Assembly: GCA_026929865.2 (NCBI GenBank)
Contig: CM049416.1
Span: forward strand, 19,557,001-19,621,000
Source: Hyperoplus lanceolatus
Taxonomy: Eukaryota > Chordata > Actinopteri > Uranoscopiformes > Ammodytidae
Direction: 5' to 3'
Length of the DNA stretch: 64,000 nucleotides
Part shown: one piece after another, positions 11,995 to 23,040 of the stretch
Numbering within the stretch: position 1 is the first letter of the stretch
Layout of the letters: every line of letters starts with the position of its first letter
Translations under genes and position numbers: made by a program
The notes under the pieces: model-generated
What the model saw: only the letters and a program-made list of their open reading frames with translations
What the model was told of the DNA's origin: nothing
The model's database searches: none

Positions 11995-12242
11995 GACACT
12001 CCAATAGATCTGCTCCAGCCTCCTAAAAAATAGGACAGCGTCATTGTGCTGGATTTTTTAAAACCCCTCTCTACATATACTTTGCAGTATGGCAACACTG
12101 TCTAGCTGGAAAAAATACAACGCGACCTTGCACAGTAAATGCAATTGCCCTGCTTATTGTATTTGCAGCCAGCTACACAGCACATTATGAAATGATTAAA
12201 TAAAGCCATCTTTCCTCCCTTTGCTTCTCCCTCTTGTGGCAG

Positions 12243-12449
12243 GAGCCCGGCGGGACCCACACCCCTCCCCAGCAGCTGAGCCCCTCGGTGGGGCAGGTCG
12301 GGTACACGGCGGGGGTCCCGGGTGGATCTCTGGACGTGCAGCACCTCATCATGCAGGCCGACGCGCGGCGCAGGCAGCGCAGCAACGACAACTACTTCGA
12401 GGACGTGCCGCGGTCCAAGCTGGAGCGACAGATGGCCCAAGTCAGCATG
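12243..12449 (+). CDS. anks1b: anks1b exon (linker before PTB domain)
   Basis: This 207-bp phase-0 exon encodes 69 residues from EPGGTHTPPQQLSPSVGQVG to SKLERQMAQVSM. The acceptor is 'ctcttgtggcag' and the donor 'atg|gtgaggag'. The ARRRQRSNDNYFEDVPRSKL segment matches the ANKS1B linker (mammals have ARRRRRSNDNYFDDIPRSKL), while the proline-rich front is less conserved. The linker joins the tandem SAM domains to the PTB domain and contains a strongly basic cluster (ARRRQR). The exon is GC-rich compared with flanking introns, as usual for constrained coding DNA in fish. If the donor is missed, translation would run 19 more codons to a stop at 12507-12509. Confidence 0.93.
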
Positions 12450-12548
12450 GTGAGGAGATGGAGGGATGAATGGAAGAAAGCAGGGATGGACTACAGGAGT
12501 GTATTATGAATGGTGGTAGTCAGGGAGACAGTTGACTGGGTGAATGCT

Positions 12549-12766
12549 TAAAGGTGCAGTGTGTAGTTTTATAAGAGAGGGATTTGTTTACATTCACAGA
12601 ACCTGCTGTTAGACTAACTAGTTGACAACACATTGAGTTCGATGTAATTATTAGTGTTGAGTGATTCTGTCATCATAAATCAAACAACATTATTTTGAGA
12701 AACCTGGAACCAAACGTAAGACTAGAATATGTTTGTAAAAGAAATTGCGGGCCCTGCTCCTTTAAA
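12549..12766 (+). mobile_element. MITE family B', copy 1
   Basis: Starts 'taaaggtgcagtgtgtag', contains 'gatttgtttacattcacag' and 'gaacctggaaccaaacgtaa', and ends near 'ctgctcctttaa'. It shares long stretches with 14693-15044 in the same orientation, about 100 bp from the preceding exon. Confidence 0.7.
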
Positions 12767-13116
12767 CAACTACACCCTCCTGTCCGGCAATGGGGATTGA
12801 ACCAGCTACCTCCTGGTTACTGGTCGGCCCCTCCTCCTCTAGGCCAATAATTTATTTGAGCTCATTTACATTTTACAAACGAGAAAGGGGGAAAGTTATG
12901 CCAGAAACTTTGACCAAATATGCATTCGCCAATCAGGCATAAACCATTGCTTTACGCTATAAATGTTTATCTACAGTCTGCCACTGACATCCAAAGATAT
13001 GCAATAGTTCGGCATAAACAAGGCATACTTTATAGAACAAATGGGTGAACTTTCTAGTTAATTGCAATCTCATCCAAATGCATAATTAGAACTTTATGAT
13101 TTCCAATCCGCACAAT

Positions 13117-13118
<2 letters not shown>

Positions 13119-13157
<39 letters not shown>
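13119..13157. repeat. (CA)n microsatellite
   Basis: 39-bp uninterrupted CA run. Confidence 0.95.
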
Positions 13158-13159
<2 letters not shown>

Positions 13160-13281
13160 AGACGGGTGCACACAACTGAGGCAGCAGCTGTGTTTTGATT
13201 GAATATGATTAGGGTCTGTTTGTGTCTGCGTCTGAATCACAGAGCTTATCAGTGCAGCTTACCACACAAAACACACACTTA

Positions 13282-14058
13282 GGGCCCGTGTCCACCTAGC
13301 GCCTTTTTCCCACCGCAAGCGCCTTTTTTCAATTGATTCCCAATGAGAAGTGGCCGCCTCGGCAAAAGGCGGCCGCTCTGAGAAAAGGCGCAGCGTTTTT
13401 TGTCTTTTTGTGCGGCCGCCTCGAGATTTGCAAGTTGAAAAAAGTTCAACTTTTCAGAAAGGCGGTGGGACGTCACCGCCGCTTTTTTTCAAAGGGCCAA
13501 TCAGATAGTAGATCGTCGGGACTTGTCGCCTTGGCAACAAAGAAGACGGAAGAGAAACTGCTTTTTCCGTCTCTGTTTACCCGAAACTGTACGAAAATAG
13601 TGACTTAAAATGACCAGAACAGAGGGAGGAGAGCCCGTTTGTGGGAGCAGATTAGGCGAACACTTGATTTGCTGTATTTTTATCTCCTACGGATCGTTTC
13701 ATGCGCACACGTCAGCCTACAACTTGCTCCGTGTGTGTTTGCAGGAGCCGCGATAACTCCTCATCCAAACAGAGGATGGTGGAAAGTATTCTCTCTTTCA
13801 TAAGACTACTCAAATTAAAATGTAACGATTTAATAGAAAACAGCAAACCTAAAGAGTTAAACCAGTGTTGATAGGTCTGACTGACAGGTGACGATCAGCA
13901 TTTTCTCTCCCCCGATCACAGCACTCTCTCTCCCAGCTCATAAAACGCTTGAAAAAAGCGGTCGAAAAAAGCGGTCGAAAAAAACGCTCAGTAGACACAC
14001 TCCCGAGCGCACAGCCAGCGTTTAACGCTGGGAAAAGGCGCTAGGTGGGCACGGGCCC
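13282..14058. mobile_element. PIF/Harbinger-like MITE with TTA duplication
   Basis: The ends are 'gggcccgtgtccacctagcg' and the inverted 'aggtgggcacgggccc'; the flanks are TTA on both sides (13279-13281, 14059-14061). Subterminal sequence is full of 'gcgctttttt'-like motifs in both orientations, giving extended self-complementarity. Length 777 bp, with no recognisable transposase. The ends and TSD match the PIF/Harbinger pattern. Confidence 0.85.
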
Positions 14059-14079
14059 TTATGGTTACCCTCTGAATCT

Positions 14080-14411
14080 CTTAAAGGCCTACTTCACCGG
14101 TTGGAATATGAAGGTGTATTGAACTCGGAGATCCTATGTAGTATAAATGTGCAAAAAAAAGTTGAAATCGGATCATCTTAGCCTGAGAAAAAGCAGAAAG
14201 AGTGTTTTATGGTCACGCTGTCTAACCCTACAGTTTCCTTCATGTGACATCACAGTAAGGGTCAGGATTAACAGGACAGCTGGGCCAAGGGAAGACTAAG
14301 GAAAGACTGAGGGATTATATATCATTATATATTATCATATTCATTATATTATAATGGTTATTTTATAATGATAGAACACTGGTTCCGTATGGTTGAAGTA
14401 TTCCTTTAAGT
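14080..14411. mobile_element. Short inverted-repeat element (family I)
   Basis: 'cttaaaggcctacttcaccg' at the left and 'ggttgaagtattcctttaag' at the right are imperfect inverted repeats. The 'aaaggNNtacttcacc' ends are typical of fish MITEs. No coding content. Confidence 0.6.
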
Positions 14412-14692
14412 GTGTGTGAGTCCACAGTGTGTTTCCCCCTCTTTAGAAACAACAAGGCGACATGGAAGAGCCAGCTTTGCCAGAATGAAAAGTTATCTGT
14501 TTTAGAAAAGAGGAAATATCTTTATCCTCACTTACATAAACCACATTTTTTTTCAATTGTCGCAACATTTCCATGATTGGTGGTTAGCTCACAAATGCTT
14601 CTCCTTCTTGCGCTTGACTCATCTTCTGTTTTCTCTTTTATAGAATAGAATCAAAATACAATAAAAAGGGTTCAGCAGCTGACTTTGCACAT

Positions 14693-15044
14693 TAAAGGTG
14701 CACTATGCAGTTTCAGATGAGGTGAATTTGTTTACATTTACAGATCCTGCAGTTAGTTTACAAAACATATTTTCTCTACATGTAATTTGTAGTATAGAAT
14801 GTGATTCTATCATCATAAAGCAAAACTAAATTATTTTGAGGAACCTGGAACCAAACGTAAGACTAGAATATGTTTGTAAACCAAACTGTTGGCCCTGCTG
14901 CAACAGTGAAACAGTAACTTTTCAGGATGCAGTGTTCCAGGGATCACATTTTCCTGTGAGGAAAGTTTTTTTTTCAGTTATGAGAATATACCTTAGAAAA
15001 TGTTCACTTCTCTGACACACCCAAAGTTACATTGTGCACCTTTA
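14693..15044 (+). mobile_element. MITE family B', copy 2
   Basis: Begins 'taaaggtgcactatgcag' and closes 'acattgtgcaccttta', with inverted ends. Internally it shares 'gaacctggaaccaaacgtaa' and 'gactagaatatgtttgtaaa' with 12549-12766. Its right end joins directly onto the duplicated block that follows. Confidence 0.75.
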
Positions 15045-15600
15045 TAAAAACATTTGGGCACTTGTATGGAAGATGAAATACTGTGGTGGAGTTAACCGTA
15101 GATTTGGCCAATGTCTGTTACGAAAGACTTATCCTCTTGGCATCCAATGTAAGAGCTCACCTCCACAGTGCCTCAACAACTTTATCTGATAGAGATTAGT
15201 ACACACAAGCAGTCAGGTTTAGTTACAGCGGACACATAAACAAAACCGTTGTTGGCATTCGATGTGTGCATTCCTCCTAAAGCTAGAAAATCATCTGGTT
15301 TTAATTTACCAAAGAATGAAAGACCATAAAACTTAGCTTAATTGTTATCCGCAGACATTTGAGAAATATGCAGCAATAATATTTGAGGTATTTCCTCCAT
15401 TTAAAAGGGTGAAAGCTTGGGAGGCGCTCGTCGTGTAGTAGTTAGAGCGCCCCCCCCCCATAGAGGCTCAGTCCTCAGAATCAGCAGACCATGGGTTCGA
15501 ATCTGGCCCGTGGTCGTTCTCTGCATGCCATTCCCCTCTCTGCCCCATTTCATCTATGTCTCTCCACAACTGTCTAAGAAAGTATAAAAATGTCCCAAAA
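15036..15600 (+). repeat. Duplicated intronic block, copy 2 (with SINE)
   Basis: Same order of segments as 8139-8755: 'ttaaccgtagatttgg', 'ccacagtgcctcaacaactt', 'tagtacacacaagcag', 'gaaagaccataaaa', 'ggtatttcctccattt', then the SINE at 15423. It lacks the perfect hairpins seen in copy 1. The left edge overlaps the MITE end at 15044. Confidence 0.8.
15423..15600 (+). mobile_element. tRNA-derived SINE, copy 2
   Basis: The head 'ggcgctcgtcgtgtagtagt' has a degenerate A box, and 'gggttcgaatctggccc' is an excellent polymerase III B box (GGTTCGAATC). The body matches the copies at 8590, 60370 and 63120. It is not a tRNA gene: it lacks a cloverleaf and carries a SINE tail. Confidence 0.85.
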
Positions 15601-15901
15601 ATAATCTTAAAACAAAAACAAAAAAAGGAAAGAATCTGAAACTGAGCCAAAGAATTGGAACATTTTTGTGAGCCAAGCATAATTCATCCAAGTTTAATTT
15701 CCTCTTTGGATGTTCCATGAAGCATGTCCCCTTTACAAGTCATGTTCAAAAGCTGCTACATTATGTACGTTACACACAAAATCACTGTCAGGTCAGCGAC
15801 TTATGTCAACGTGGGATTCACTCGTCTCCATCTTGTAATCTTGTGCGACCCCATTTTTTTGTTGTTGTCCTGATGTGTTTTCTGATTGGTTGTATTTCCA
15901 G

Positions 15902-16027
15902 GCAGGCGAGTGGTGTGAGCCAATCACGTTGCGCCCGCCCAACGAGGCTACTTCGTCCACTCCGGTGCAGTACTGGCAGCATCACCCGGAGAAGCTCATC
16001 TTTCAGTCCTGTGACTACGAAGCCTAT
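15902..16027 (+). CDS. anks1b: anks1b exon (start of PTB domain)
   Basis: This 126-bp exon encodes 42 residues, [20 protein letters not shown] then [20 protein letters not shown] and AY. The acceptor is 'ttgtatttccag'; a second AG four bases later (15904-15905) would shift the frame, so the first AG is chosen. The donor is 'tat|gtgagtcc'. The sequence matches ANKS1B '[41 protein letters not shown]'-type residues immediately before and into the PTB fold. The PTB domain of AIDA-1 binds the APP intracellular domain and other NPxY-type peptides (family knowledge). A 102-bp TG repeat begins only 40 bp past the donor. Confidence 0.94.
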
Positions 16028-16060
16028 GTGAGTCCAAAACCCCCTTTCACTTAAGTATTT

Positions 16061-16169
<109 letters not shown>

Positions 16170-17217
16170 TATAAAATATGAAAGAATCAAATCAAAGTCG
16201 ATGTTTTGGATTAATTATCCACATTTGAGAAGGACGAACCAGTGAATTCTTATTAATAATATAAGTGACCCTTTAACTTCACCTCTCAGTCAATACTGCA
16301 CTCACACAGTTGTTCTCAGCATTATGGTAAATTTAGACCCGTTGCCAGTTACATAAAGGATGTTATATATCCACGTTACCACGGATACACCTTTGAATGT
16401 CTGACGTACAAACAGACATTCAAGATGGCATTAGTTCTCAGAAGCAACGAGGTGTTGTGTAATGGATGGAAAACTGAGACTGTTTCAGGAATATTAAAAA
16501 GATCCTCGCAGCACCTTTTTAAAATAAGAAATGTTGAACTTTTAGAGATGAGAGATCGGAAATTCCAGTTGAAATCAAATATGAATGAATACAAGGAAAA
16601 GATGAGGGTAGCGTGGTAGTGAATAAGAGTTATCCCAAGAGTCTGTCTTCCCTCAGTCAAAAATCCCCCCTCTTTTTTTCGGGTTTTCACCCCGGATGAC
16701 TGATAGTAAACAGGCCGGACCATTAGGCTTGTGACAGATGTAGAACTACACAGGCAATGTGTTTTTGGGCAGATGATGGGGCGCCGTATAATATATAAAG
16801 GTGCTTTCATGGGGCCATTAATGACACCATATCTAATGTTTGCTGTCCCAGGACAACGGGCTACAGCTAAAAAGCTTCAGAAAGTGAGATAAATGACCGG
16901 GAGCCACACCAGAGAGGGAGGAAGCAGAGCGCTCATATGTGAATATTGGCGAGCTGGGAGGGAGATAAATGGGATGGATAGTGATAGGACAGTGATGAGA
17001 GGAAAGAGAGGCGTGTGCTCTGTTTGTGGTAATAGAGAAAAGGAAAATGGTAGGAAGCCAAAAGAGACGAATAAATAAAGCATCAGCACTGTTCTACTTT
17101 TCATCCCCAGTTCCAAATAAACCATAACCCCTCTCCTTCACTTTCAGCGCCACCTCTCCATTAACAACATAACTTTATTATGTCAGCGTTATAGCTTCAA
17201 AAATAGCATCTACAAAT

Positions 17218-17455
17218 AAAAGGTGTTCCGAGGGACTTTCAGTTTGTGTAAGTACTTGCACCCCCTTTGGACAAAAGCGGTAGTGTTTTTACTACGCCAG
17301 CTGTTGTTCCTGGGTGACAAAGGCATAAAGATAAACTATATAAAAATAGCATTCCTTGCACTGATGGTCTCGTTTGTTGTTACTTGTGATTTATGATCAT
17401 CAGATAAAAAATTTGACTGTTTCAGAAATATTTATAATTTCTTCTTGGGACCTTT
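17218..17455 (+). mobile_element. MITE family A, copy 3
   Basis: Forward copy: 'aaaaggtgttccgagggact', 'ttgcaccccctttggacaaa', 'agcggtagtgtttttactac', 'tgatggtctcgtttg', ending 'ttcttcttgggacctt'. Its right end is more diverged than its left. Confidence 0.75.
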
Positions 17456-18176
17456 GAATGAAACAGGTATTTTTGGTTGAAATTTCCCAACAAATATTGG
17501 AAGGACTGTCATGGAATTTTGTACAGACATATTATGTCCCCCTTTTAAAATGCATTGCATTGTTACAACTTTGGTGATTTTTTATGTAAATTTGAATATG
17601 TCAAACAGAGGGATTCATGACTAAACGTGCAAAACAAAATAGCTTTGCCATAAGTCTTGGTTTTACAAATGCATACTAGCTAGCACACTAAACTACGATG
17701 TGGAAAATGCTAAGATATAATACATGTTAAGCATCAGTGTGTTAGCATTGTCATTCATCTTAAAGCAGCGCTGCAGACCTTGGAGTCTTGCTACGTTATC
17801 GACGTCTTTGAATTGAATTTGGAACTCATAAAAGCCTTGGCGGACTAGACAGCAGCTGCTCTTGTTTGCAAATGCAATACAATTTCTAGGCTAACTGCCA
17901 GCAGCCCTGCTATACCAGCTATAACAGCGGTTTAGGATTTTTAGATTGAAGTATTAACATGCCCAGATGAGCTTCTTCTGATCAGCCAAGGTCCTGACTT
18001 TCCCCAAGTGAACATATGACAAGTCTGCCTTACATCAAAAGTAACATCCCACAAAGCGCCAGCAGCTTGTTTTGCCTCCATCATCTAATATGAGATAAAT
18101 CCTGTGCTGTTTGTGATTGATTCGAGGAGTCATTTACTGTCGTTGAGTCAAATGGATGAGACAAAAATAAAAAGCT

Positions 18177-18446
18177 GTAAATGGACACTTATATAAAGCG
18201 CTTTTCCCTGGTTTTTCACAGAACCAAAGCGCTTTACATTGTTTTGTACACATTCACCCAATCACACAAGCATTCATACACCGATAGCAGCAGCTACCAC
18301 GCAGGGTGCAGGCTAACTTTATGGAGCAATTTAGGGGTCAGTGTCTTGCCCAGGGACACTGTAACATGTGCCAGGGAGAAAGGGATCGAACCACCGACCC
18401 TGCAACACAGTGGACGACCGCACTACCCCCTTTGCCACAGCTGCGC
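18177..18446 (+). mobile_element. SINE-like dispersed repeat G, copy 1
   Basis: Contains 'agcgcttttccctggttttt', 'ccaaagcgctttacat', 'cagtgtcttgcccagggaca' and 'gggatcgaaccaccgaccct', ending at 'gccacagctgcg'. This sequence type is highly repeated in teleosts. Copies here are at 18991-19189 and 58595-58856. It lies 306 bp before the next anks1b exon. Confidence 0.75.
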
Positions 18447-18751
18447 CTTCTAATCCACTAAAAGCTTTGTTTAGGGTCACCGTTAAGGCCTTTGCCATTT
18501 AAGCGGGAACAGGACAGCTGAGGTGGTGAATGTTGCACCCATTATTGTGTGTGTGTATGTGCGTGCGTGTGCGTCTATGTTGTCTACACATGTGCAATTC
18601 ATGAAACTCCATAATAGTACAACTCAATGTTGCATTTATTGGATACAAATGCCAAGCTTGGGATGTCCATATGTTTTATTAACAGACCAATTCTTGTTAA
18701 ATTCCCCCATGTGTATTAACTAAGCATGTGTCTGTCTGTGTCTCTCCACAG

Positions 18752-18823
18752 TACCTGGGCTCCATGCTGGTGAAGGAGCTGAGAGGAACAGAGTCCACAC
18801 AAGATGCTTGTGCCAAAATGAGG
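18752..18823 (+). CDS. anks1b: anks1b exon (PTB, first core strand/helix)
   Basis: A 72-bp phase-0 exon encoding the 24 residues [20 protein letters not shown] and AKMR. The acceptor is 'gtgtctctccacag' and the donor 'agg|gtaaag'. [24 protein letters not shown] is the beta1-alpha region of the ANKS1 PTB domain and is nearly invariant in the family. In mammals a 12-nt microexon can be inserted at the 3' junction; none was recognised here. The exon is flanked on both sides by copies of the same dispersed repeat (18177 and 18991) in direct orientation. Confidence 0.96.
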
Positions 18824-18990
18824 GTAAAGCCACTTCTAACACATTTTTTACTTATCATATTAACTAAACATTATTAACATATTTTGCTGAGATCTTGGAA
18901 CACGGCTGCATCGCTAAAACACCTAAAGGTAGCAACGAAATGAGGTGTTGATACATTGAAAATAAATGCAGAGAATAGGATTTTTTATAT

Positions 18991-19189
18991 GGTAAAAAGG
19001 ACTCCACTTAAGCACTTTTCACAGGTTTTTCACAGAGCCGAAGCGCTTAACATTGCTTTGTACATGTTGACCCATTCACACACACACACACATACACTGA
19101 TAGCAGGGTGCAAGCTTACTATCGGGAGCAATTGGGGTTCAGTGTCTTGCCCAGTGGACGACCTGCCTACCCACTACACCTGAGCCGGC
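18991..19189 (+). mobile_element. SINE-like dispersed repeat G, copy 2
   Basis: Shorter copy with 'agcacttttcacaggttttt', 'cagtgtcttgcccagtggac' and 'gcctacccactacacctgag'. Same orientation as copy 1 and only 167 bp downstream of the exon between them. Confidence 0.7.
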
Positions 19190-19760
19190 CTATATACTGT
19201 AGATTTTTTTCTCTATAAAACCTTAGTGGACCTTTTAAATCTGGGCCACGGTCTCATATGCCCAGTGCACTCACACTGGAACTTTAATAATAAACTTAAC
19301 ATATCATGACAGTGGATTAAGTGTATTGTAGGGATTTATTTCTCATATTATTCGGCTGGGTGGCTCAATAGCCCTTTAAAAAAAAAAATGGGCTTCAAAT
19401 CACCATATCTTCGTTTTTGCTACCGACTCCCTTTTTTCTTCCTCTCCTCTTTTTCTCACTGTTGTTATCCGTCTCCTGCTATTATGTCTTTTCTTTCTGC
19501 TCCTTCTCTCTCTCTCCCTCTCTCTCTATTTTGCAGTAACACTCTCCCTCTCTCCTCTAGCGCTCTCTTCATATCTCTCACTCTCGCACTGAGCTGCTGC
19601 AGTGTGAAAAGTTTTAATATTCATGAGCAAAGCTGTCTGTTCCTTCCCCTCCTCCCCTCCCTCTCTCTATATTTATTTTACCACATCAGAGAGCATCTCT
19701 ATCTCTTCTCTTTCTCTCCTTCCCCAATTTTCACACATCTTTGTTGCTCACCTTTCGATG

Positions 19761-20865
19761 TTAAAGGTGATTCTGGAGAATATTTGTTGTCAAAATCGCT
19801 TTTTGTCAAAATCAGTGAATATCTCCTCAGGATCTGCAGCTACCTGTCCATGCTGAGTGTGCCGATAAAAATAAATCCTGTAAATGGGCATGTTGCTAGC
19901 TACGGTATGGACCCCTATGTTTACACTTACCTTTGTTGGTCTATGCCCTCGCCGGGGAGTGATTGCTCGCGTATGTGCACATTTTTATTAATATCTCCGT
20001 GAAGATATGGCTGAAGAATGACATGAAAACATTATCTCAAACTACAGGTTCTTCTGTTTCCGGGGTATGTTCTTGCGATACTGTCCGTCCCTTACAGACT
20101 TAGAAATCACAGCGAGAAGCAAGCCCCAGAAGCTCCCCAGCTACCACTTAGCTTTTAAATAGTGCATATAATATGTACATAGTGTGCAAGTAGTTTGTTA
20201 TTATTGTTTTTATAATTACTAAATGGTTTGTTTGAAAAATGTTTTGTGATGCTTCCTCTTTTATTAGTGTACATCCCATGAATCATTATATGTGGTTCAA
20301 AGTCTTCATTCAGTCTAATTTCCTTCTGTTTTTTGAATGTTGAGAAAACATTTCTACCAAAAATCGTCTGGACCAAATTTCATATTAGTCATGTTTTGTG
20401 AACTTCCCTACTGTGTTTTGGAAAATTTCCACTGCATTTTTGAATCTAAGGCTTAGGAGAAGCAATTTCAAGAGCCACAACAATTCAACAGGATGACTAA
20501 AGGTGCTTCTTCCACATACATTTCCAGGTTTTTCAACCTGGAAATTTTTAACCTCATTATGTATACACATAATGGTTTAGGACATAAGTAGACCTCAGAA
20601 AACAAAGGCCTAATGTGTTCTGAACATTTCCATATAAAACACTTGAGTATAATTGATCTTCTTGCACATTTAAAATAGGTATTAATAGTAGTATGTAAAA
20701 TTTGAGAAAATACCTCTAGACCTCAATACCTGTTTACAGAGCATTGGCTGTGTATTAACACTGGATTTTTTTTATCAGTGCACAAACAGTAGGTAGCGGA
20801 TTGTGAGGAGATATTCACTGATTTTGACAACAAGACTTCTCCAGAATCGCTGACTCCCCCTTTAA
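19761..20865. mobile_element. MITE family D element, arms far apart
   Basis: The left arm (19761-19890) has 'ttaaaggtgattctggagaa' and 'gtcaaaatcagtgaatatct'; the right arm (20731-20865) ends 'ccagaatcgctgactccccc' then 'tttaa'. In other family members the arms are about 250-300 bp apart; here about 840 bp lies between them, so a secondary insertion is likely. That inner DNA is not identified. Confidence 0.55.
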
Positions 20866-21552
20866 GTGCAATGAGATACACGTCTTATCATTCTGGCTTT
20901 TTTTGACATGTTTTTCATCCAGCCAGCGTCCCTCCTTTCATCTCTCCCTCCATTCCTTCACTGTGGAGGCACATATAAGAAGGAATAAATCCCCCAACTT
21001 CACAAGCCCCGTGCTGGGTAGCTGCGCTGCCTTTGTCAGCTTTTCAGCATATGCCTGATCTTGAGGCAAAAAAAACAGCAGCCACAACATGCTGCCAGCA
21101 AGAGGAAAAAAAACAGATATGAACAAGGATAGCAGAAGCAAGTGCATTCTACAAAGGGGAAGGATAGAATGATATAAATATGGAATACATATTAATACAG
21201 ATACATTAAATAATCTGGCAGGTAGAACGACACCTCTGGAGTGTGACGCAGACATGGCTGTTAAATCACAGCAGTCTCACAAAGCCCCGCTCTGCATAAT
21301 GACTTTATATATATATATAGGTGATTGAGACAGGTGACAAAGTGCCAATATGTAATTCAAATGAAGGATACGGTATAGCAGGAGCCCTGTGTGGTTAGCT
21401 GATTAACTTATTGAATTTTCAGCGCCGCTATTGATGGGTTAATGGGTCAAATTTGAATGCTTTTAAATGGCTTGGACTTTGAAGGTGATTTGAATAGATT
21501 TTTGTAATCAAGGAGGAAGCTGTCAAAAGACTGCTCGATCTCTGAAGTGGAT

Positions 21553-21661
21553 TTAAAGGTGCAGTCGCCGAAATTTTCGAAAGTGCATAACAAATAAAAA
21601 ATATACTCCTTCTTTATTTTCGTTCTTTCCTGTGGCCCTTATACTCTTCCTTAATACTGTA
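21553..21661 (+). mobile_element. MITE family D fragment next to an exon
   Basis: Begins 'taaaggtgcagtcgccgaaa' and runs to 'tactcttccttaatactgta', matching in reverse the 'agtactacggaagagtatta' part of the element at 24440. It ends 96 bp before the exon starting at 21758. Confidence 0.55.
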
Positions 21662-21757
21662 GCTGATTGCATTTCCGTTATGTCCTGCCTCAAAAGTAAT
21701 TGCTGCCGCTTTCTCTCTCCCTCTCTCTGTCTCTCTGTTTTATTTGTGCGCTCTAAG

Positions 21758-21844
21758 AAGTCAACAGAACAGATGAAGAAAGTGCCGACCATCGTGCTCT
21801 CCGTGTCCTACAAGGGAGTCAAGTTCATTGACGCAACGAATAAG
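21758..21844 (+). CDS. anks1b: anks1b exon (PTB core)
   Basis: An 87-bp phase-0 exon encoding 29 residues, [20 protein letters not shown] then VKFIDATNK. The acceptor 'gtgcgctctaag' has A at -3, slightly weaker than the usual CAG, preceded by a long CT tract; the donor is 'aag|gtaaca'. [29 protein letters not shown] is the ANKS1B form of the PTB domain; it covers the strands that precede the peptide-binding groove. Confidence 0.96.
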
Positions 21845-22249
21845 GTAACACACACACACACAGCTCACTGCCCGCTGTAAATAACATGTGAAAGGTCAGG
21901 CTTTTCAACACGGACAAGAGTGCGTGTGTGTGGCGCATCAGCACTAGTGTCTTGCTGCTTCTGCTGCAGCCTGACAGACTGACTGACTGAAAACCATATG
22001 GTGTTAAAATCAATAAGTGTGTAAAAGAGGACAAAACACACACACAGGCAAGAATCAGTGTGGAAGAGATTAAGGGAAGAATCAATAATAACCTCCTACT
22101 CAGTTCATTAAGCCCTTAATGGAATGTTTTAGAAGCTCATATGAGACTCATTACTTGAGGTATGTCTCTGCATACCTGTGAAAGACAATAGGAACTAAAC
22201 CGCCTTGGGTGGGTAAAAAAAGCCATCACATTTAAGAATCACTTTTACC

Positions 22250-22338
22250 CTGCGTTCCAAATCGCATACTTTTTCTTTTTTCTATTCCACTGGATTGTGG
22301 GTCAGAATCGCCCAAATAGCATGCTGATTTAAACAGGC
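22250..22338 (+). mobile_element. MITE family E, internally deleted copy
   Basis: 'ctgcgttccaaatcgcatac' joined directly to 'ccactggattgtgggtcag' and 'cgcccaaatagcatgctgat', so roughly the middle part of the full-length element is lost, as is the right end. Confidence 0.6.
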
Positions 22339-23040
22339 ATTATATGCTGCTTGATGAAAAAAATTAACTACATTTTTTTTGAAGCCTCTGTTATGCATCT
22401 CAAGAACACATACACATCAGAAGAGGAGCATCATTTTCAGATAGAACACTTTGAGGGGGAGCGTACACTACTGTATTTTCCCTCGTTCAATATTCAACAT
22501 AGTTTTTTGTTGTTTTTTTTATTTCTCTCAATTTACTGAAACTACACATATACTGATATCTATTTTACAGAATGAAAGAGAGAGATTACAAAAACAAAAT
22601 AAAAAATTCTTGATGTAAGGCCCTCATTAAAACTTTCTGAGCAAACTGCAAGCTGTTGGAGCCTTGACGTGGTTCTATTATTCACAGCACTGGGACGTGC
22701 TTTAATTAACACACCACCAAGCCGCAGTGTGTTCTCCAGTGACAAACTCAAACTCAGCGACTCCAGAAAACTCACCACAGTGTTAATGGTTTGAAATGAG
22801 ATGAATAATAAATTCAATTTGTTTTTCCATTGAAGCAGATCACTGGAGAGATAATTTAACAATCTGTTCAGTTATTAATATTATTTTACTTCATTTCTTC
22901 CCCAACACACCTCATAGACTCAAGTTGTTTCCAGTACTTACATTGTGTATTGTAGAATAATGTTCTTACCTACCTAGTTATTTATTTTTAATCTTTATAT
23001 TATTACATTGATAACTGTTATAGTTGGCTATACCTTGTGG

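Larger units (their letters stand above)
7817..12242. other. anks1b intron with nested transposons
   Basis: This 4.4-kb intron holds a local duplication (7881-7923 and 8081-8123), the first copy of a ~600-bp duplicated block with a SINE (8139-8755), a Harbinger-like element interrupted by a hAT (9211-11345), and a short MITE (11766-11994). No additional exon was seen. Confidence 0.7.
12450..15901. other. anks1b intron rich in MITEs
   Basis: Contains two related MITEs (12549-12766, 14693-15044), a CA tract (13119-13157), a Harbinger-like MITE with intact TTA duplication (13282-14058), another inverted-repeat element (14080-14411) and the second copy of the duplicated block with a SINE (15036-15600). 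Mammalian ANKS1B has a cassette exon here; I could not find an equivalent. Confidence 0.65.
18824..21757. other. anks1b intron
   Basis: Holds repeat G copy 2 (18991-19189), a pyrimidine-rich block (19400-19740) that creates long spurious reading frames, the two arms of a family D element (19761-19890 and 20731-20865) and a family D fragment (21553-21661) ending 96 bp before the next exon. No convincing microexon was found. Confidence 0.6.

Noticed and set aside
15423..15600. Possible tRNA gene with a good B box
   Set aside because: Lacks a cloverleaf and continues into a body and tail shared by three other copies, so it is a SINE.
16376..16810. 144-codon reverse-strand reading frame
   Set aside because: No similarity to a known family and no splice context; a chance frame within an anks1b intron.
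19388..20002. 204-codon + strand reading frame
   Set aside because: Runs through CT-rich repeat DNA and the arm of a MITE; Ser/Leu/Phe-rich composition with no domain.
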